From contig NZ_CP113343.1 in NCBI RefSeq assembly GCF_026683955.1, positions 930,001 to 994,000 on the forward strand: DNA of 64,000 nt, read 5' to 3'. The notes under the pieces were generated by a model, which saw only the letters and a program-made list of their open reading frames with translations, searched no databases and had not been told where the DNA came from. This DNA comes from Arthrobacter sp. MMS18-M83. Its GTDB lineage: Bacteria; Actinomycetota; Actinomycetes; Actinomycetales; Micrococcaceae. Positions 55,879 through 63,966 of this stretch are shown here, in pieces; the stretch's first letter is position 1, and the number at the start of each line of letters is the position of its first letter. A program made the position numbers and the translations under genes.

Positions 55879-56910
55879 TTGGCCGGTGCCAGCACAGGTA
55901 GCGGAACCACGGCCCCGCCGGACCCAACGGCCGATGATGTTCCGGTCCCAGACACCGCGGACAATGGAGAACATGGGGATCTGGATGCTCCAGCCAGCCG
56001 GCGGGAGGCCGTCGAGACGTGGCCGTCCCCGGAGGGAACCGGGACCGTCGGCCTCCCGGCCGGACCGATGACCTCGGCCGAAGCACCCCGGCCTGAAACC
56101 GACCTTCCAAGGCCAGCGACACCCGGCCGGTCCAGGCCGCCACGTGCCGCCGGAAGAGCACCGGGTCAAACGGCGGACCGCCTCTGCGTCGAATCCCGCA
56201 GCCGCTCCGCTACCGATGAACTCCTCCGGGGCCTGCGCGACGAGGGCTGGGGAATCACCGCATGGTCGCACTTCCTGGGCAGGGCAACGCTGCGCTCGAT
56301 CCGACAGGCCATCCACCACGCGCCCGCACTCGCCGAGGCAACCGCCCTCCACGCGGGCCTCGCGGTCGCCGCACACCCACGCCATCGTCGCTGGGTGGCC
56401 GCAAGCTGGCTCCTGACAGTCACCCATCTGGGCATGCTCGAGAACCGCCGCACCCTCGGGCCCGCCAACGTCTTGACCCTCATACGCGCAAACCTCCCGG
56501 CGATGGAGGACCGCCTCGGGCCCTCGCTGCCGATGCTGGCACTCGCCACGGACTTCCTGGACGGGCGGATCTCCCGGGCCACAGGCACCGAAACCCCGTT
56601 CGGGCGCTACGCAGACTTCCTGGCCGACGCTGCCCTGTGGAACTGGTACGCCGCCCGGCACGAGCCCAGCCGATGGCTGCGGATCGCGGGCCTTGCCGCG
56701 TGGGTGCTCCCGATCGCCGCAGTGGCCACGTCCAGCTTTGCCGGCGCCAGGATGAAGGACGTCCCGCGTTCACCATGGATCCGGCCCGCCGCAGCTCTGG
56801 AGATCTTACTCGGAGCACGGGCCCTCCAGAGGACCATCCGATCACGGCAGACAGGGCGGCTCGACATCTCTCGCAAGGGAATCGGTATCCGCCCGATCCG
56901 GGCCAAGTAA
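55879..56910 (+). CDS. CDP-alcohol phosphatidyltransferase family protein
   Basis: About 343 residues if the TTG 55,879 is the start; it is unclear where the long Pro/Ala-rich N-terminus begins, and a GTG at 55,796 overlaps the DUF427 stop in another frame. The membrane core holds DFLDGRISRATGTETPFGRY, then ADFLAD, matching D-x2-DG-x2-(A/S)R-x8-G-x3-D-x3-D. Surrounding helices (WLRIAGLAAWVLPIAAVATS) complete the fold. It makes a phosphatidyl headgroup. Right-end cargo gene of the transposon. Confidence 0.75.
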   Translation: MAGASTGSGTTAPPDPTADDVPVPDTADNGEHGDLDAPASRREAVETWPSPEGTGTVGLPAGPMTSAEAPRPETDLPRPATPGRSRPPRAAGRAPGQTADRLCVESRSRSATDELLRGLRDEGWGITAWSHFLGRATLRSIRQAIHHAPALAEATALHAGLAVAAHPRHRRWVAASWLLTVTHLGMLENRRTLGPANVLTLIRANLPAMEDRLGPSLPMLALATDFLDGRISRATGTETPFGRYADFLADAALWNWYAARHEPSRWLRIAGLAAWVLPIAAVATSSFAGARMKDVPRSPWIRPAAALEILLGARALQRTIRSRQTGRLDISRKGIGIRPIRAK

Positions 56911-56973
56911 CCGGCAAGGCGGGTGCGTGGACAGAAGGCTCTTTTTGCCGCGACAAGTCGATCGCCGGCAGGG

Positions 56974-56999
56974 ATCAACACGCTGAACTTGACAGGGAA
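56974..56999. repeat. Right terminal inverted repeat
   Basis: ATCAACACGCT, seven bases, ACAGGGAA, directly followed by the second GGTCAA. It is the complement of the left repeat with one extra base in the variable part. Confidence 0.88.
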
Positions 57000-57005
57000 G
57001 GTCAA
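57000..57005. repeat. Right copy of 6-bp core GGTCAA
   Basis: Matches 27,087-27,092. Ligase coding continues immediately from it (V-K-G-A-S). Confidence 0.85.
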
Positions 57006-57447
57006 GGGTGCGTCCCAACCATACGCGGGTGGCAAGAGGCAGTGGTTGAAGGTGAAGACCCGCCAGTCTGTGGACGTCGTGTGCGCTGCGGTCATCGGCC
57101 CGCGCACAAAACCGACCGCCGCGGTGGTTGGTCTTCCGGTTGGTGGGCGGCTGCGGATTGTCGGCCGCTCCACTCCCCTGGCCGCGCATGCCGCCAGATC
57201 CCTTGCCATGCATTTGCGGGCACCTCGCGGGGATCATCCGTGGCCGGAAGAGATCACCGAGACGATGTTGGACAGGTTCAGCAGGGAACGGGGCACGGTG
57301 CGTCTGACGTTGGTGGAGCCGGTTGTCGTGGAAGTTTCTGCGGACGTGGCTTGGTCTGGCCGCTCGTTCCGCCATCCGGTGCGCCTGCTGCGGGTTCGGC
57401 CGGAGTTGAATCCGGACGAGATTTCGTCACCCGTTGATGCCCAATGA
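57000..57447 (+). pseudogene. ATP-dependent DNA ligase, C-terminal fragment (right of the transposon)
   Basis: VKGASQPYAGGKRQWLKVKT opens with motif IV's Lys and includes motif V (WLKVKT). The OB domain follows: VVGLPVGGRLRIVGRSTPL, VRLTLVEPVVVEVSADVAWS and RVRPELNPDEISSP, to the stop at 57,447. It joins in frame to 26,713-27,092 when the transposon is removed. The reading upstream of 57,000 is transposon sequence. Confidence 0.85.
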
Positions 57448-57544
57448 ATTCCGGGAGAGTTGAGAACAAGCTGGGGCCGCGAACGGGAGCCACAGCGAGA
57501 TGTCCGCGGCTCGGGTCAATGTCGGGACGTCTCAGACGCTCCAA

Positions 57545-58216
57545 CTAGTCGTCGTCGAAGTCGACGTCCTTACCGCGAAGGGCGGCGATGGCTTTGAGGA
57601 TCAACCGGATCGCGGCGATCATGATCACCGCTGAGACGACGAGTGCCAGGACCGGATCGAGCCAGTAGAGGCCCTGAGTGAGCAGGATGACGACACCGGC
57701 GATGACGATCGCCGCAGCGATCGCGGCATCCGCCAGGGCATCGAGGAGCACCGAGCGCATGTGGAGGTCCTCATCGGCCGAGGACATGCCCAAGACGAAC
57801 GCGCCGGCGAGCATCACGATTAGAGTGATCAGGCTGACGATCACGACCGGGAGCCCAGCCACCGGCGGGGAGCCCTCCTGCAGCCGGGAGACTGCCTCGA
57901 ATACCACCGAGACGGTGACCCCGAGAAGCAAGGTGCCGTTGATGAGCGCGGCAATCGCAATCGGGCGATGAGAATGCGGATGGTCCGGGTCGCGGTCACG
58001 TAACGTGATCGCGACTAGTCCCAGAATCAGGCCGAGACAGTCCGCGATGGTGTCCCCGGCGGCGGCGAGCACACTCACGGAGTTCGCCGCGATCCCGACG
58101 ATCACCAACCCGGCAATGAGCGCAATGTTGAAGCAGAGGACGATGAGCACTCGTCGTCGCTGGCTCCACCTGGACTTCTTCGACGGTTGCTTGACGGCCA
58201 AGGGCTCAGTACTCAC
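57545..58216 (-). CDS. Cation diffusion facilitator (CDF) transporter
   Basis: 223 residues. Six helices; metal-site region AAAGDTIADCLGLILGLVAI (Asp pair) in helix 2 and DLHMRSVLLDALADAAIA (HxxxD) in helix 5, with a His-rich loop (PDHPHSHRP). Short acidic C-terminus, no cytosolic domain. Exports zinc, cobalt or similar divalent metal by proton antiport. Outside the transposon, in the flanking plasmid-like part. Confidence 0.88.
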   Translation of the reverse strand: MSTEPLAVKQPSKKSRWSQRRRVLIVLCFNIALIAGLVIVGIAANSVSVLAAAGDTIADCLGLILGLVAITLRDRDPDHPHSHRPIAIAALINGTLLLGVTVSVVFEAVSRLQEGSPPVAGLPVVIVSLITLIVMLAGAFVLGMSSADEDLHMRSVLLDALADAAIAAAIVIAGVVILLTQGLYWLDPVLALVVSAVIMIAAIRLILKAIAALRGKDVDFDDD

Positions 58217-58458
58217 CCACAGATTGTTTCACGGCTGCGTGGCACGAAAGACCTTGGCGGCGCGCCCGGGTTCCGACGGCGCGCGGGGTCTTTTCTGTGG
58301 ATGGCCGGGCGCTGGTTGTCCACAGCCCGCAGCCGGACGGCCCGGGTGGTTGTGGGTATCGGGTGCACAACGCATCCGGGCTCCGACGGGGGCCGGTTTG
58401 CTGTCGTTCCTGGCTTCTAGGATGGTTTCCCCACTGGGCGAAGGGGGGAAGGGGAAGC

Positions 58459-58584
58459 ATGGAGGATGGACGGCGGCCGCGGGCCAGTGCCTGGCAGATC
58501 GCCGGCGTCTGGATCTCGGCTGCGGCGTTGCTGTTGACGGCGGCAAGGATGGGTCTGGATCTGTGGCAGATGGCAGGGCGTTGA
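58459..58584 (+). CDS. Single-helix membrane microprotein, copy 2
   Basis: 41 residues (MEDGRRPRASAWQIAGVWIS then AAALLLTAARMGLDLWQMAG R), site GGGGAAGGGGAAGC. Against copy 1 there are three synonymous and four conservative changes (A/S, V/L, L/M, V/L) and no disruptive ones, which is what selection on a peptide would give. One helix with a basic head; unknown role. Confidence 0.55.
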   Translation: MEDGRRPRASAWQIAGVWISAAALLLTAARMGLDLWQMAGR

Positions 58585-58606
58585 CCACGGGGGTTCTGTT
58601 AAGTAA

Positions 58607-58634
58607 CCAGGGGCCGGCATGTGCCGGCCCCTGG
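58607..58634. terminator. Intrinsic terminator-like hairpin after the microprotein
   Basis: CCAGGGGCCGGCA, TG, and its complement, followed by GGTTTTTCCC, so the 13-bp stem plus T run fit rho-independent termination of the microprotein transcript. Confidence 0.7.
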
Positions 58635-59000
58635 GGTTTTTCCCTCTGCAAAAGGAAATCTATGGGTTCAGCATAGCTGAACGGGTTGTTTCGTCCCCTG
58701 GCGACGGTGCGGGTCCGGGTTCGGTAGTGCCACCGGCCGGATTCCTGATGGCCCTTTCGTGTGGGCGTTGGCCGGGTCTGGAACCCAGCCTGAATGCTGT
58801 CTCTGACATTGAGGTGGCGCGCGGCACCTTGGGGGCCGCTTGGTGGTGGCGTTGAACGGCGGGCCGCCGCTGGTGACCAGCTGCGGTTGGTTCGCCCTGG
58901 TGGCGGAGGCCCGCCCCGACATTTCACGGTTCCCGGGCTGCGGGTGGTGAGTGGCCGGGGGCCGTGCCGGGCGGTGGGGGTTCCGCCCGGCACGGCGGTG

Positions 59001-60371
59001 TTATTCCGTTGTTTCCTCTCCGGTTTCGGTGGTGGTGTGCTTGTCGAGGATGATCTGTTCGACCTCGGCGGGGGGTGTATCTTCCCATGCCACGAGCTGG
59101 CCGAGGTAGTCGGCGTGCCGTTCGCTGGCCGAGCGCCACGAGTCCTTGACGATCGTCTTCTCGTATCCGGCGCAGACGAGCGCGATCAGGGAGATCTCGG
59201 GCCGTGCCTTGCTTCCGGCGACGTGGTCCCGGAGCGGGTTCCACGCCCAGCGGTCGCTGTCTTCGAACTTGGCTCCGATCATTTCGGCGGCCACCTTGCC
59301 GTCGTAGCCGCTGGCTACTTCGGGGTGGTGGGTGATCGCGTGGACGGTGAAGTACTGCCATCCCTTCGGCGCGGTCTTGCGGGACAGCAGGGTCTTGACC
59401 CAGTCGCGGCGCACGGTCAACAGGACCGATTCCATGGCCTTGTTGTTGGCGATCAGGGTTTTCCGTTCGGCCTTCTGCTCGTCGGTCATCGGGCCTTTCG
59501 GGGCCGGAGTGCCGCCGTCGTAGCGTTCGTATTTCGGGGTGAATCCCTGTTCCTTCCAGCCGGTGATGACGGGCTTCGCATTGTGCTGGCCCCGGTAGTC
59601 GGTGCTGATCAGGTAGGCGTTGGCGTCCTCCTCGGTGGCCGGTTCTCCATCTGCCCGGTTTGCCGCCGAGATGTACAGGTTCTCTTCGTCTGCGTAGTTC
59701 CCCGCGTCCTCCACGATTCTCTTGCCTTGGGCTTCCAGTTCCGCGATCAGCGCCGCGAGGGCGGCGGCCCGCTCGCGCTCGTCACGCAACTGCTGGGCTA
59801 CGTGGAACAGCTGCTCGGGTTTGTCCATGATGACCGATTCCAACTCGGCGATGGCTTCCTCGTCCGACTCAAACTCGGCGAGGATCAACGCTTCCTCGAT
59901 GGTGCATCCCTTGCCCAGGGCGGTGGCTCCGGCCTCGGATGCTTTGGCCTTGAGCGCTCCCTCGACGGTGGTCTTGGTGCGTCCGGTTTTCTTGGCGATC
60001 TGGGCGGCGGACACGCCGATGAGGGAGAGCTGGTGGTAGGCGTCGGCCTCGTCCGCTTCGGTCAGCTCGGCGCGCTGGATGTTCTCGACCACTTGCGTGA
60101 GGATGCGGTCGGCCTCTTCGGGTGACTCGATGATCATGACCGGGATGCTGTCCAATCCGGCTTCGACGGCGGCGCGGGTGCGGCGCTGTCCCATCAGGAC
60201 GTGCACGGTGCCGTCGTCCTTGCGGTGGGCGATCACTGGTTCCATCACACCGTGTTCCTTGATGCTGGCGATGAAGTCAGCGGTCAGGGCGGCGTCCTTG
60301 CGGACGTTGGTGTCCACGGTCAGGGTTGAGGGGTCGAGCATTTCCAGTACGGGTGTCTGGGTTGCGTTCAT
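59001..60371 (-). CDS. ParB/KorB-like partition protein
   Basis: 456 residues from ATG 60,371 (AAAGGACACC). N-terminal ParB domain: STLTVDTNVRKDAALTADFI, EHGVMEPVIAHRKDDGTVHV, then GQRRTRAAVEAG. HTH domain with QLSLIGVSAAQIAKKTGRTK. Long C-terminal region with an acidic tail is unlike chromosomal ParB. No ParA adjacent. The palindromes in the duplicated modules are candidate binding sites. Confidence 0.85.
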   Translation of the reverse strand: MNATQTPVLEMLDPSTLTVDTNVRKDAALTADFIASIKEHGVMEPVIAHRKDDGTVHVLMGQRRTRAAVEAGLDSIPVMIIESPEEADRILTQVVENIQRAELTEADEADAYHQLSLIGVSAAQIAKKTGRTKTTVEGALKAKASEAGATALGKGCTIEEALILAEFESDEEAIAELESVIMDKPEQLFHVAQQLRDERERAAALAALIAELEAQGKRIVEDAGNYADEENLYISAANRADGEPATEEDANAYLISTDYRGQHNAKPVITGWKEQGFTPKYERYDGGTPAPKGPMTDEQKAERKTLIANNKAMESVLLTVRRDWVKTLLSRKTAPKGWQYFTVHAITHHPEVASGYDGKVAAEMIGAKFEDSDRWAWNPLRDHVAGSKARPEISLIALVCAGYEKTIVKDSWRSASERHADYLGQLVAWEDTPPAEVEQIILDKHTTTETGEETTE

Positions 60372-60745
60372 GGTTTTGGTGTCCTTTGCAGAGGATGTCG
60401 GTGAGGGAGCGGCGTGACCCGGCCAGCTACTTGTCTTTCCTCCCCCGACGCTTCTATGTCTGTCAAGCGGCTGGAAACGGGTGCGGGCAGAGTTGTTTTG
60501 CCGGTGGGTGGGGCGGCCTTGGTGACCGGCCAGTTTCCCCTCTCCCCCCGTTGTTTTGGCTGCTGGCGAAGCTTGCGAGCTGTGGCCGACGGAGGCCTGT
60601 CTACCCGCAGGGCAAGGGGCGGGAAATTCCCGGAGGAAATCAGCGACGAAGGAGCGCCGCAGGGACATTTCCTGAACCGCAGGCCCCGACGAAGGAGGGG
60701 CTAGACGGGCCGGAGCGGACACGTACAATCCGACAGGACAGCAGC
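60372..60745. other. Gap between ParB-like gene and IS110 leader
   Basis: About 370 bases with no convincing gene. It has two copies of GACGAAGGAG (about 60,645 and 60,693) and must hold the ParB-like promoter. The left boundary of the IS110 element probably lies here or just beyond, but I cannot fix it. Confidence 0.4.
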
Positions 60746-60924
60746 CAAAACGGTAATACTGGAACAGTCCTTGAGCCGGCGTGACCCAGCCAAAAACTGA
60801 CGTGCCGGGCGGCACTGTCTTTCCGACGATCTGTCCGCCGGCTCAAGGTCAGTTAAAAGGGGTGTCGAGCCAGGCGGACATGACCTCATAGGAGCCTGAT
60901 ACGACCAGTCCCATTACCGTTTTG
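60746..60924 (+). ncRNA. Candidate structured leader RNA of the IS110 element (possible bridge RNA)
   Basis: Nested inverted repeats: outer CAAAACGGTAAT (60,746-60,757) with ATTACCGTTTTG (60,913-60,924), inner CCTTGAGCCGGCG (60,769-60,781) with CGCCGGCTCAAGG (60,836-60,848), plus a small hairpin GTGCC-GGGC-GGCAC inside. The span of 179 bases sits just upstream of the transposase, where IS110/IS621-type bridge RNAs are made. The identification rests on position and folding only. Confidence 0.45.
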
Positions 60925-60986
60925 TCTGCCCACCTGGCCCGCACCGATCAATCAGCATTCGACGCGACTGAGGGGCAATTTCCATC

Positions 60987-62282
60987 TTGGCAAGCGAACC
61001 AACAAAAGTCATTGCGGGTATCGATACCCACGCCGACACACACCACGTGGCCGTGATCAACGAGCACGGCAAACCCCTCGCGGACAAGGAATTCCTGGCC
61101 GTGGGATCCGGATACCGGAAAATCATCGACTTCATCACCTCCTACGGCACCGTCATTGCCGTCGGGGTCGAAGGAACCGGTTCCTACGGCGCCGAGATCG
61201 CCCGAACCCTGCGGGGTGAAGGGCTCACTGTGCTGGAGGTAAACCGCCCGAACCGGTCCGCCCGCAGACTAAACGGAAAGTCCGACCCGCTCGATGCCTA
61301 CCAGGCCGCCAAATCGGTGCTCGAGGGGCGGGCAAAGGCGATCCCGAAGGCCAAAGACGGACCCGTTGAATGCCTGCGGATCGTACGTTCCGGGCGCGCC
61401 TCAGCGATCAAGGCCCGGACCGCGGCCATCAACCAGATCAAGGCGCTCCTCGTTTCGGCACCGGACAAGATCCGGGCGAAATACCGGGCGATGGCCACCG
61501 CCGCGCTGATTACTGCCCTGCAGCGCACAAGACCTTCAGGGCACCTGGCTGACCCCGAGTACGTGACCCTGATGACGCTCAAGGCGTTGGCAGCACGCTG
61601 CCAGGCACTGGGAACAGAAATTGAAGCTGCTGACGCGGCACTCAAGGAAATCCTCGATAGCTATGCTCCGATGCTTTGCGATCTCCCGGGAGTCGGGACC
61701 GAAGTAGCCAGCCAGCTGTTGATCACCGTCGGGGACAACCCGGACCGGATGGGCAACGAAGCCCAGTTCGCCTCCCTTGTCGGGGTCGCCCCCGTACCGG
61801 CGTCATCCGGCAAAACAACCCGTCACCGGCTAAGTAGAGGCGGCGACCGCAACGCCAATAACGCTTTGCACCAGGTGGTGCTGGTCCGCATGCGATCGTG
61901 CCAGCGGACCAAGGATTACGTCGTCAAACGGACGACCGGGGGTAAGAGCAAACGCGAAATCATGCGCTGCCTCAAACGCTACGCAGCCCGGGAAATCTAC
62001 CGCCAGATCACCAACCCCTGGCCCGCACCAGACAACTCCGACCTCCGCCGCATTCGGACCGAGCTCGGCCTGACCATCGCGACCGTAGCCGGCGAACTCG
62101 GCCAATGGGTATCCATCCTTTCGCGTCTGGAACGCGGACACATCCGTAATGATGACCTCGCGAGAACCTACCGCCAATGGTTGACAGGCCAGCGTAAAAG
62201 AGGGGGTATCGAGCCGGTCTTTACGCCACCTGGGGGCGTAAGCTTAGCGTCCGTCGATCAGGCGGGCCGCCGTCTTCCATGA
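60987..62282 (+). CDS. IS110-family transposase with C-terminal HTH
   Basis: 431 residues from TTG 60,987. RuvC-like N-terminus with GIDTHADTHH, VEGTGSYG and SDPLDAYQAA acidic residues; C-terminal Tnp domain with LPGVGTEVASQLL and SLVGVAPVPASSGKT holding the catalytic Ser. Unusually, an extra XRE-like HTH follows (LRRIRTELGLTIATVAGELG, then LSRLERGHI). The final ~30 residues are Gly-rich and may be non-native. Works as a DNA recombinase guided by bridge RNA in its family. Confidence 0.88.
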   Translation: MASEPTKVIAGIDTHADTHHVAVINEHGKPLADKEFLAVGSGYRKIIDFITSYGTVIAVGVEGTGSYGAEIARTLRGEGLTVLEVNRPNRSARRLNGKSDPLDAYQAAKSVLEGRAKAIPKAKDGPVECLRIVRSGRASAIKARTAAINQIKALLVSAPDKIRAKYRAMATAALITALQRTRPSGHLADPEYVTLMTLKALAARCQALGTEIEAADAALKEILDSYAPMLCDLPGVGTEVASQLLITVGDNPDRMGNEAQFASLVGVAPVPASSGKTTRHRLSRGGDRNANNALHQVVLVRMRSCQRTKDYVVKRTTGGKSKREIMRCLKRYAAREIYRQITNPWPAPDNSDLRRIRTELGLTIATVAGELGQWVSILSRLERGHIRNDDLARTYRQWLTGQRKRGGIEPVFTPPGGVSLASVDQAGRRLP

Positions 62283-62369
62283 TGAGCAGGGAACGCAGAG
62301 CCACCTCAGAAGCCCTTACCTGTTCCGCCGCCGTGCCCCGCGGACATGCTTCCTGTCTTCTCCTCTGTT

Positions 62370-63140
62370 CTAACGGCGTTTGACGATCACGGCGACCGCC
62401 GTCCCGATGCTCACGGCGACCGCAAGGACTCCGGGTCCTGTTACGGGCTGACCAGGCCACCCTGCCCACGGTGCGGCGTTGGGGAGAAGCACCACCGCAG
62501 CGATCGCGGCCGGCACGAGCACCGCTACGTTGACAGCCAGCCGCATCCGGCGTCTCGGTGGCTCGGATGCGGGCGCGTTCTCTTGCTTCTGCCGGCGGAT
62601 GCGCTGGTGCCAGTCCTGGGCTATCAGTGCCGGGACACGGCGTACGTAGGCAACGACATGCACTGCGAGAGTGGCGAGCCAGACCAAGAAGCTGACAATG
62701 TGCATCCGCATCAGTATGTCGGGGGCAGGTCCGGTGATTGCCAAGGCGATACCAGTGCCGATCAGCGTGAGCGTGGAGGCAACGAGCAATGGAGCTATCA
62801 TGCGCAGCAACGGCCGGGGCGGGCCCTTGCGGCGGTATGCGGGATCCCTGGTGTAGTAGCGAATGAATCGCCAGCCGGTGCTTGCGGTCTTGGCCACGAC
62901 CGGACCTGCCAGGAGCACGCCGACGAAGAAGTGCGCCACCATCAGGCTGCCCAGCGTCGGAACGGTGGCGACCTCGGCCACCGACAACACCAACACCACA
63001 GCCCCTGCCAGGGCGGTCAGGCGCTCGTTGCCGGCGACGCCAGTGGGCTCAACTCCCACCCCGTGTTTGTCCGCCCCGAACTGGCAGAGCTGTCCATCCT
63101 GGCTCACATCCGGGTTCTGTTCAGGTTGCTGTGCGGACAT
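62370..63140 (-). CDS. Multi-pass membrane protein
   Basis: 256 residues; ATG 63,140 after GGAGGGAGCGGGGG. Helices include TALAGAVVLVLSVAEVATVP, LGSLMVAHFFVGVLLAGPVV, LRMIAPLLVASTLTLIGTGI and LVWLATLAVHVVAYVRR, resembling four-helix cytochrome b561-like or DUF4405-type folds. Two His-rich helix ends (AHFFVG and MRMHIVSFLVW) could bind haem. Next to, and probably transcribed with, the ABC exporter. Confidence 0.6.
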   Translation of the reverse strand: MSAQQPEQNPDVSQDGQLCQFGADKHGVGVEPTGVAGNERLTALAGAVVLVLSVAEVATVPTLGSLMVAHFFVGVLLAGPVVAKTASTGWRFIRYYTRDPAYRRKGPPRPLLRMIAPLLVASTLTLIGTGIALAITGPAPDILMRMHIVSFLVWLATLAVHVVAYVRRVPALIAQDWHQRIRRQKQENAPASEPPRRRMRLAVNVAVLVPAAIAAVVLLPNAAPWAGWPGQPVTGPGVLAVAVSIGTAVAVIVKRR

Positions 63141-63156
63141 CCCCCGCTCCCTCCTG

Positions 63157-63966
63157 TCAGGCCTTGACATCCTGGCGTGGGAACACAGAGGCGCTGGCCA
63201 GGACGAAGCCGACAATCCACAGGAGGGCGGCGGCGAGGGCCGCTGGATAACCTTGGGGTGGCGTCGGACCCACCAGGGGCACGGCCGCCCCCACGATGGT
63301 GTTGAACACCCGGCCGGGGAACCACTGGGTCACCTGTGGCAAAACCACCGCGATGATCCCTTCGACGACCAGCATGTACGCCAATGCGATCCCGACGGCG
63401 GCCGCGACCGAACGAGTGAGCACTGCGATGACCATGCCCAGGGCGCAGACCCCGATGAGGCACAGCACCTCGTTGCCGACAAACGCGAGGAAGACGCGTA
63501 TTCCCTCCGCTGAGGTCCAGGGGGTCGTCTGGATGCCTTGTCCTTGGGCAAGGATGAGGATGAACGTGCCGCTGATGAGCAGGGTGAGCAGCATCGAGAG
63601 CAGCACGAAGAGAACCAGCGCCAGCATTTTGCCTGCCAGCCACCGCAGGCGGCGCGGCTCGCGCACGAGCAGGTTGCGCAGTGTCCCCTGTGACCATTCC
63701 GCGGCGAGATTGGCGGTCACCATCACCAGCGCGATGGCAATGATCACAGAGCGGGCCTGACCGATGATGGAGACCAATCCTTGCGGGGTATCGAATGCCG
63801 CGATGAGGCCCGTCATTTCTTTGCCGGTGGCTCCGGAGGCGATCTGGTGGAAGGTCAAGTACGCGATGAAGGTACTCAACGCCAGCATTACCACGGCCCC
63901 GGCCAGGACGCTCCTGCGCCGAAGTTTGAGCACTTCGCTGAGGAAAGCGCGTATCACTGAAATCAC
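63157..63966 (-). CDS. ABC-2 type transporter permease
   Basis: 269 residues; GTG 63,966 after AAAGGAGACCGCTC. Six helices (ILMLALSTFIAYLTF-type first helix and IAVLTRSVAAAVGIALAYML further on), N-terminal FLSEVLKLRRRS typical of ABC-2 permeases and AEWSQGTLRNLLVREPRR of exporter subunits. The ATPase is coded upstream, out of the window. Likely a drug, lipid or peptide exporter. Confidence 0.85.
   Translation of the reverse strand: MISVIRAFLSEVLKLRRRSVLAGAVVMLALSTFIAYLTFHQIASGATGKEMTGLIAAFDTPQGLVSIIGQARSVIIAIALVMVTANLAAEWSQGTLRNLLVREPRRLRWLAGKMLALVLFVLLSMLLTLLISGTFILILAQGQGIQTTPWTSAEGIRVFLAFVGNEVLCLIGVCALGMVIAVLTRSVAAAVGIALAYMLVVEGIIAVVLPQVTQWFPGRVFNTIVGAAVPLVGPTPPQGYPAALAAALLWIVGFVLASASVFPRQDVKA

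Larger units (their letters stand above)
27093..56999 (+). mobile_element. Tn554-like transposon (29.9 kb) carrying metal, redox and lipid genes
   Basis: 29,907 bp bounded by imperfect inverted repeats and the 6-bp direct repeat GGTCAA. The left end encodes three tyrosine recombinases and a DUF6262 protein in overlapping frames, the Tn554-type arrangement. Excision would restore the interrupted ligase frame. Cargo: MerA, two MerR regulators, copper-type ATPase and chaperone, permease, oxidoreductases, Lgt, a Tes-like radical SAM operon and a CDP-alcohol phosphatidyltransferase. The cargo has few mobile relics of its own, so it may be a stable passenger block. Confidence 0.88.
58261..58745. 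repeat. Duplicated ~485-bp module, copy 2
   Basis: Same order as 8261-8745: TGTGGATGG (58,296-58,304) and TTGTCCACA (58,316-58,324), the microprotein ORF, hairpin, and palindrome GTTCAGC-ATA-GCTGAAC (58,666-58,682). Lies between the CDF gene and the ParB-like gene. Confidence 0.65.

Noticed and set aside
55771..56661. Reverse-strand frame opposite the CDP-alcohol transferase
   Set aside because: No family-like sequence; it is a shadow of a GC-rich gene with a clear enzyme motif.
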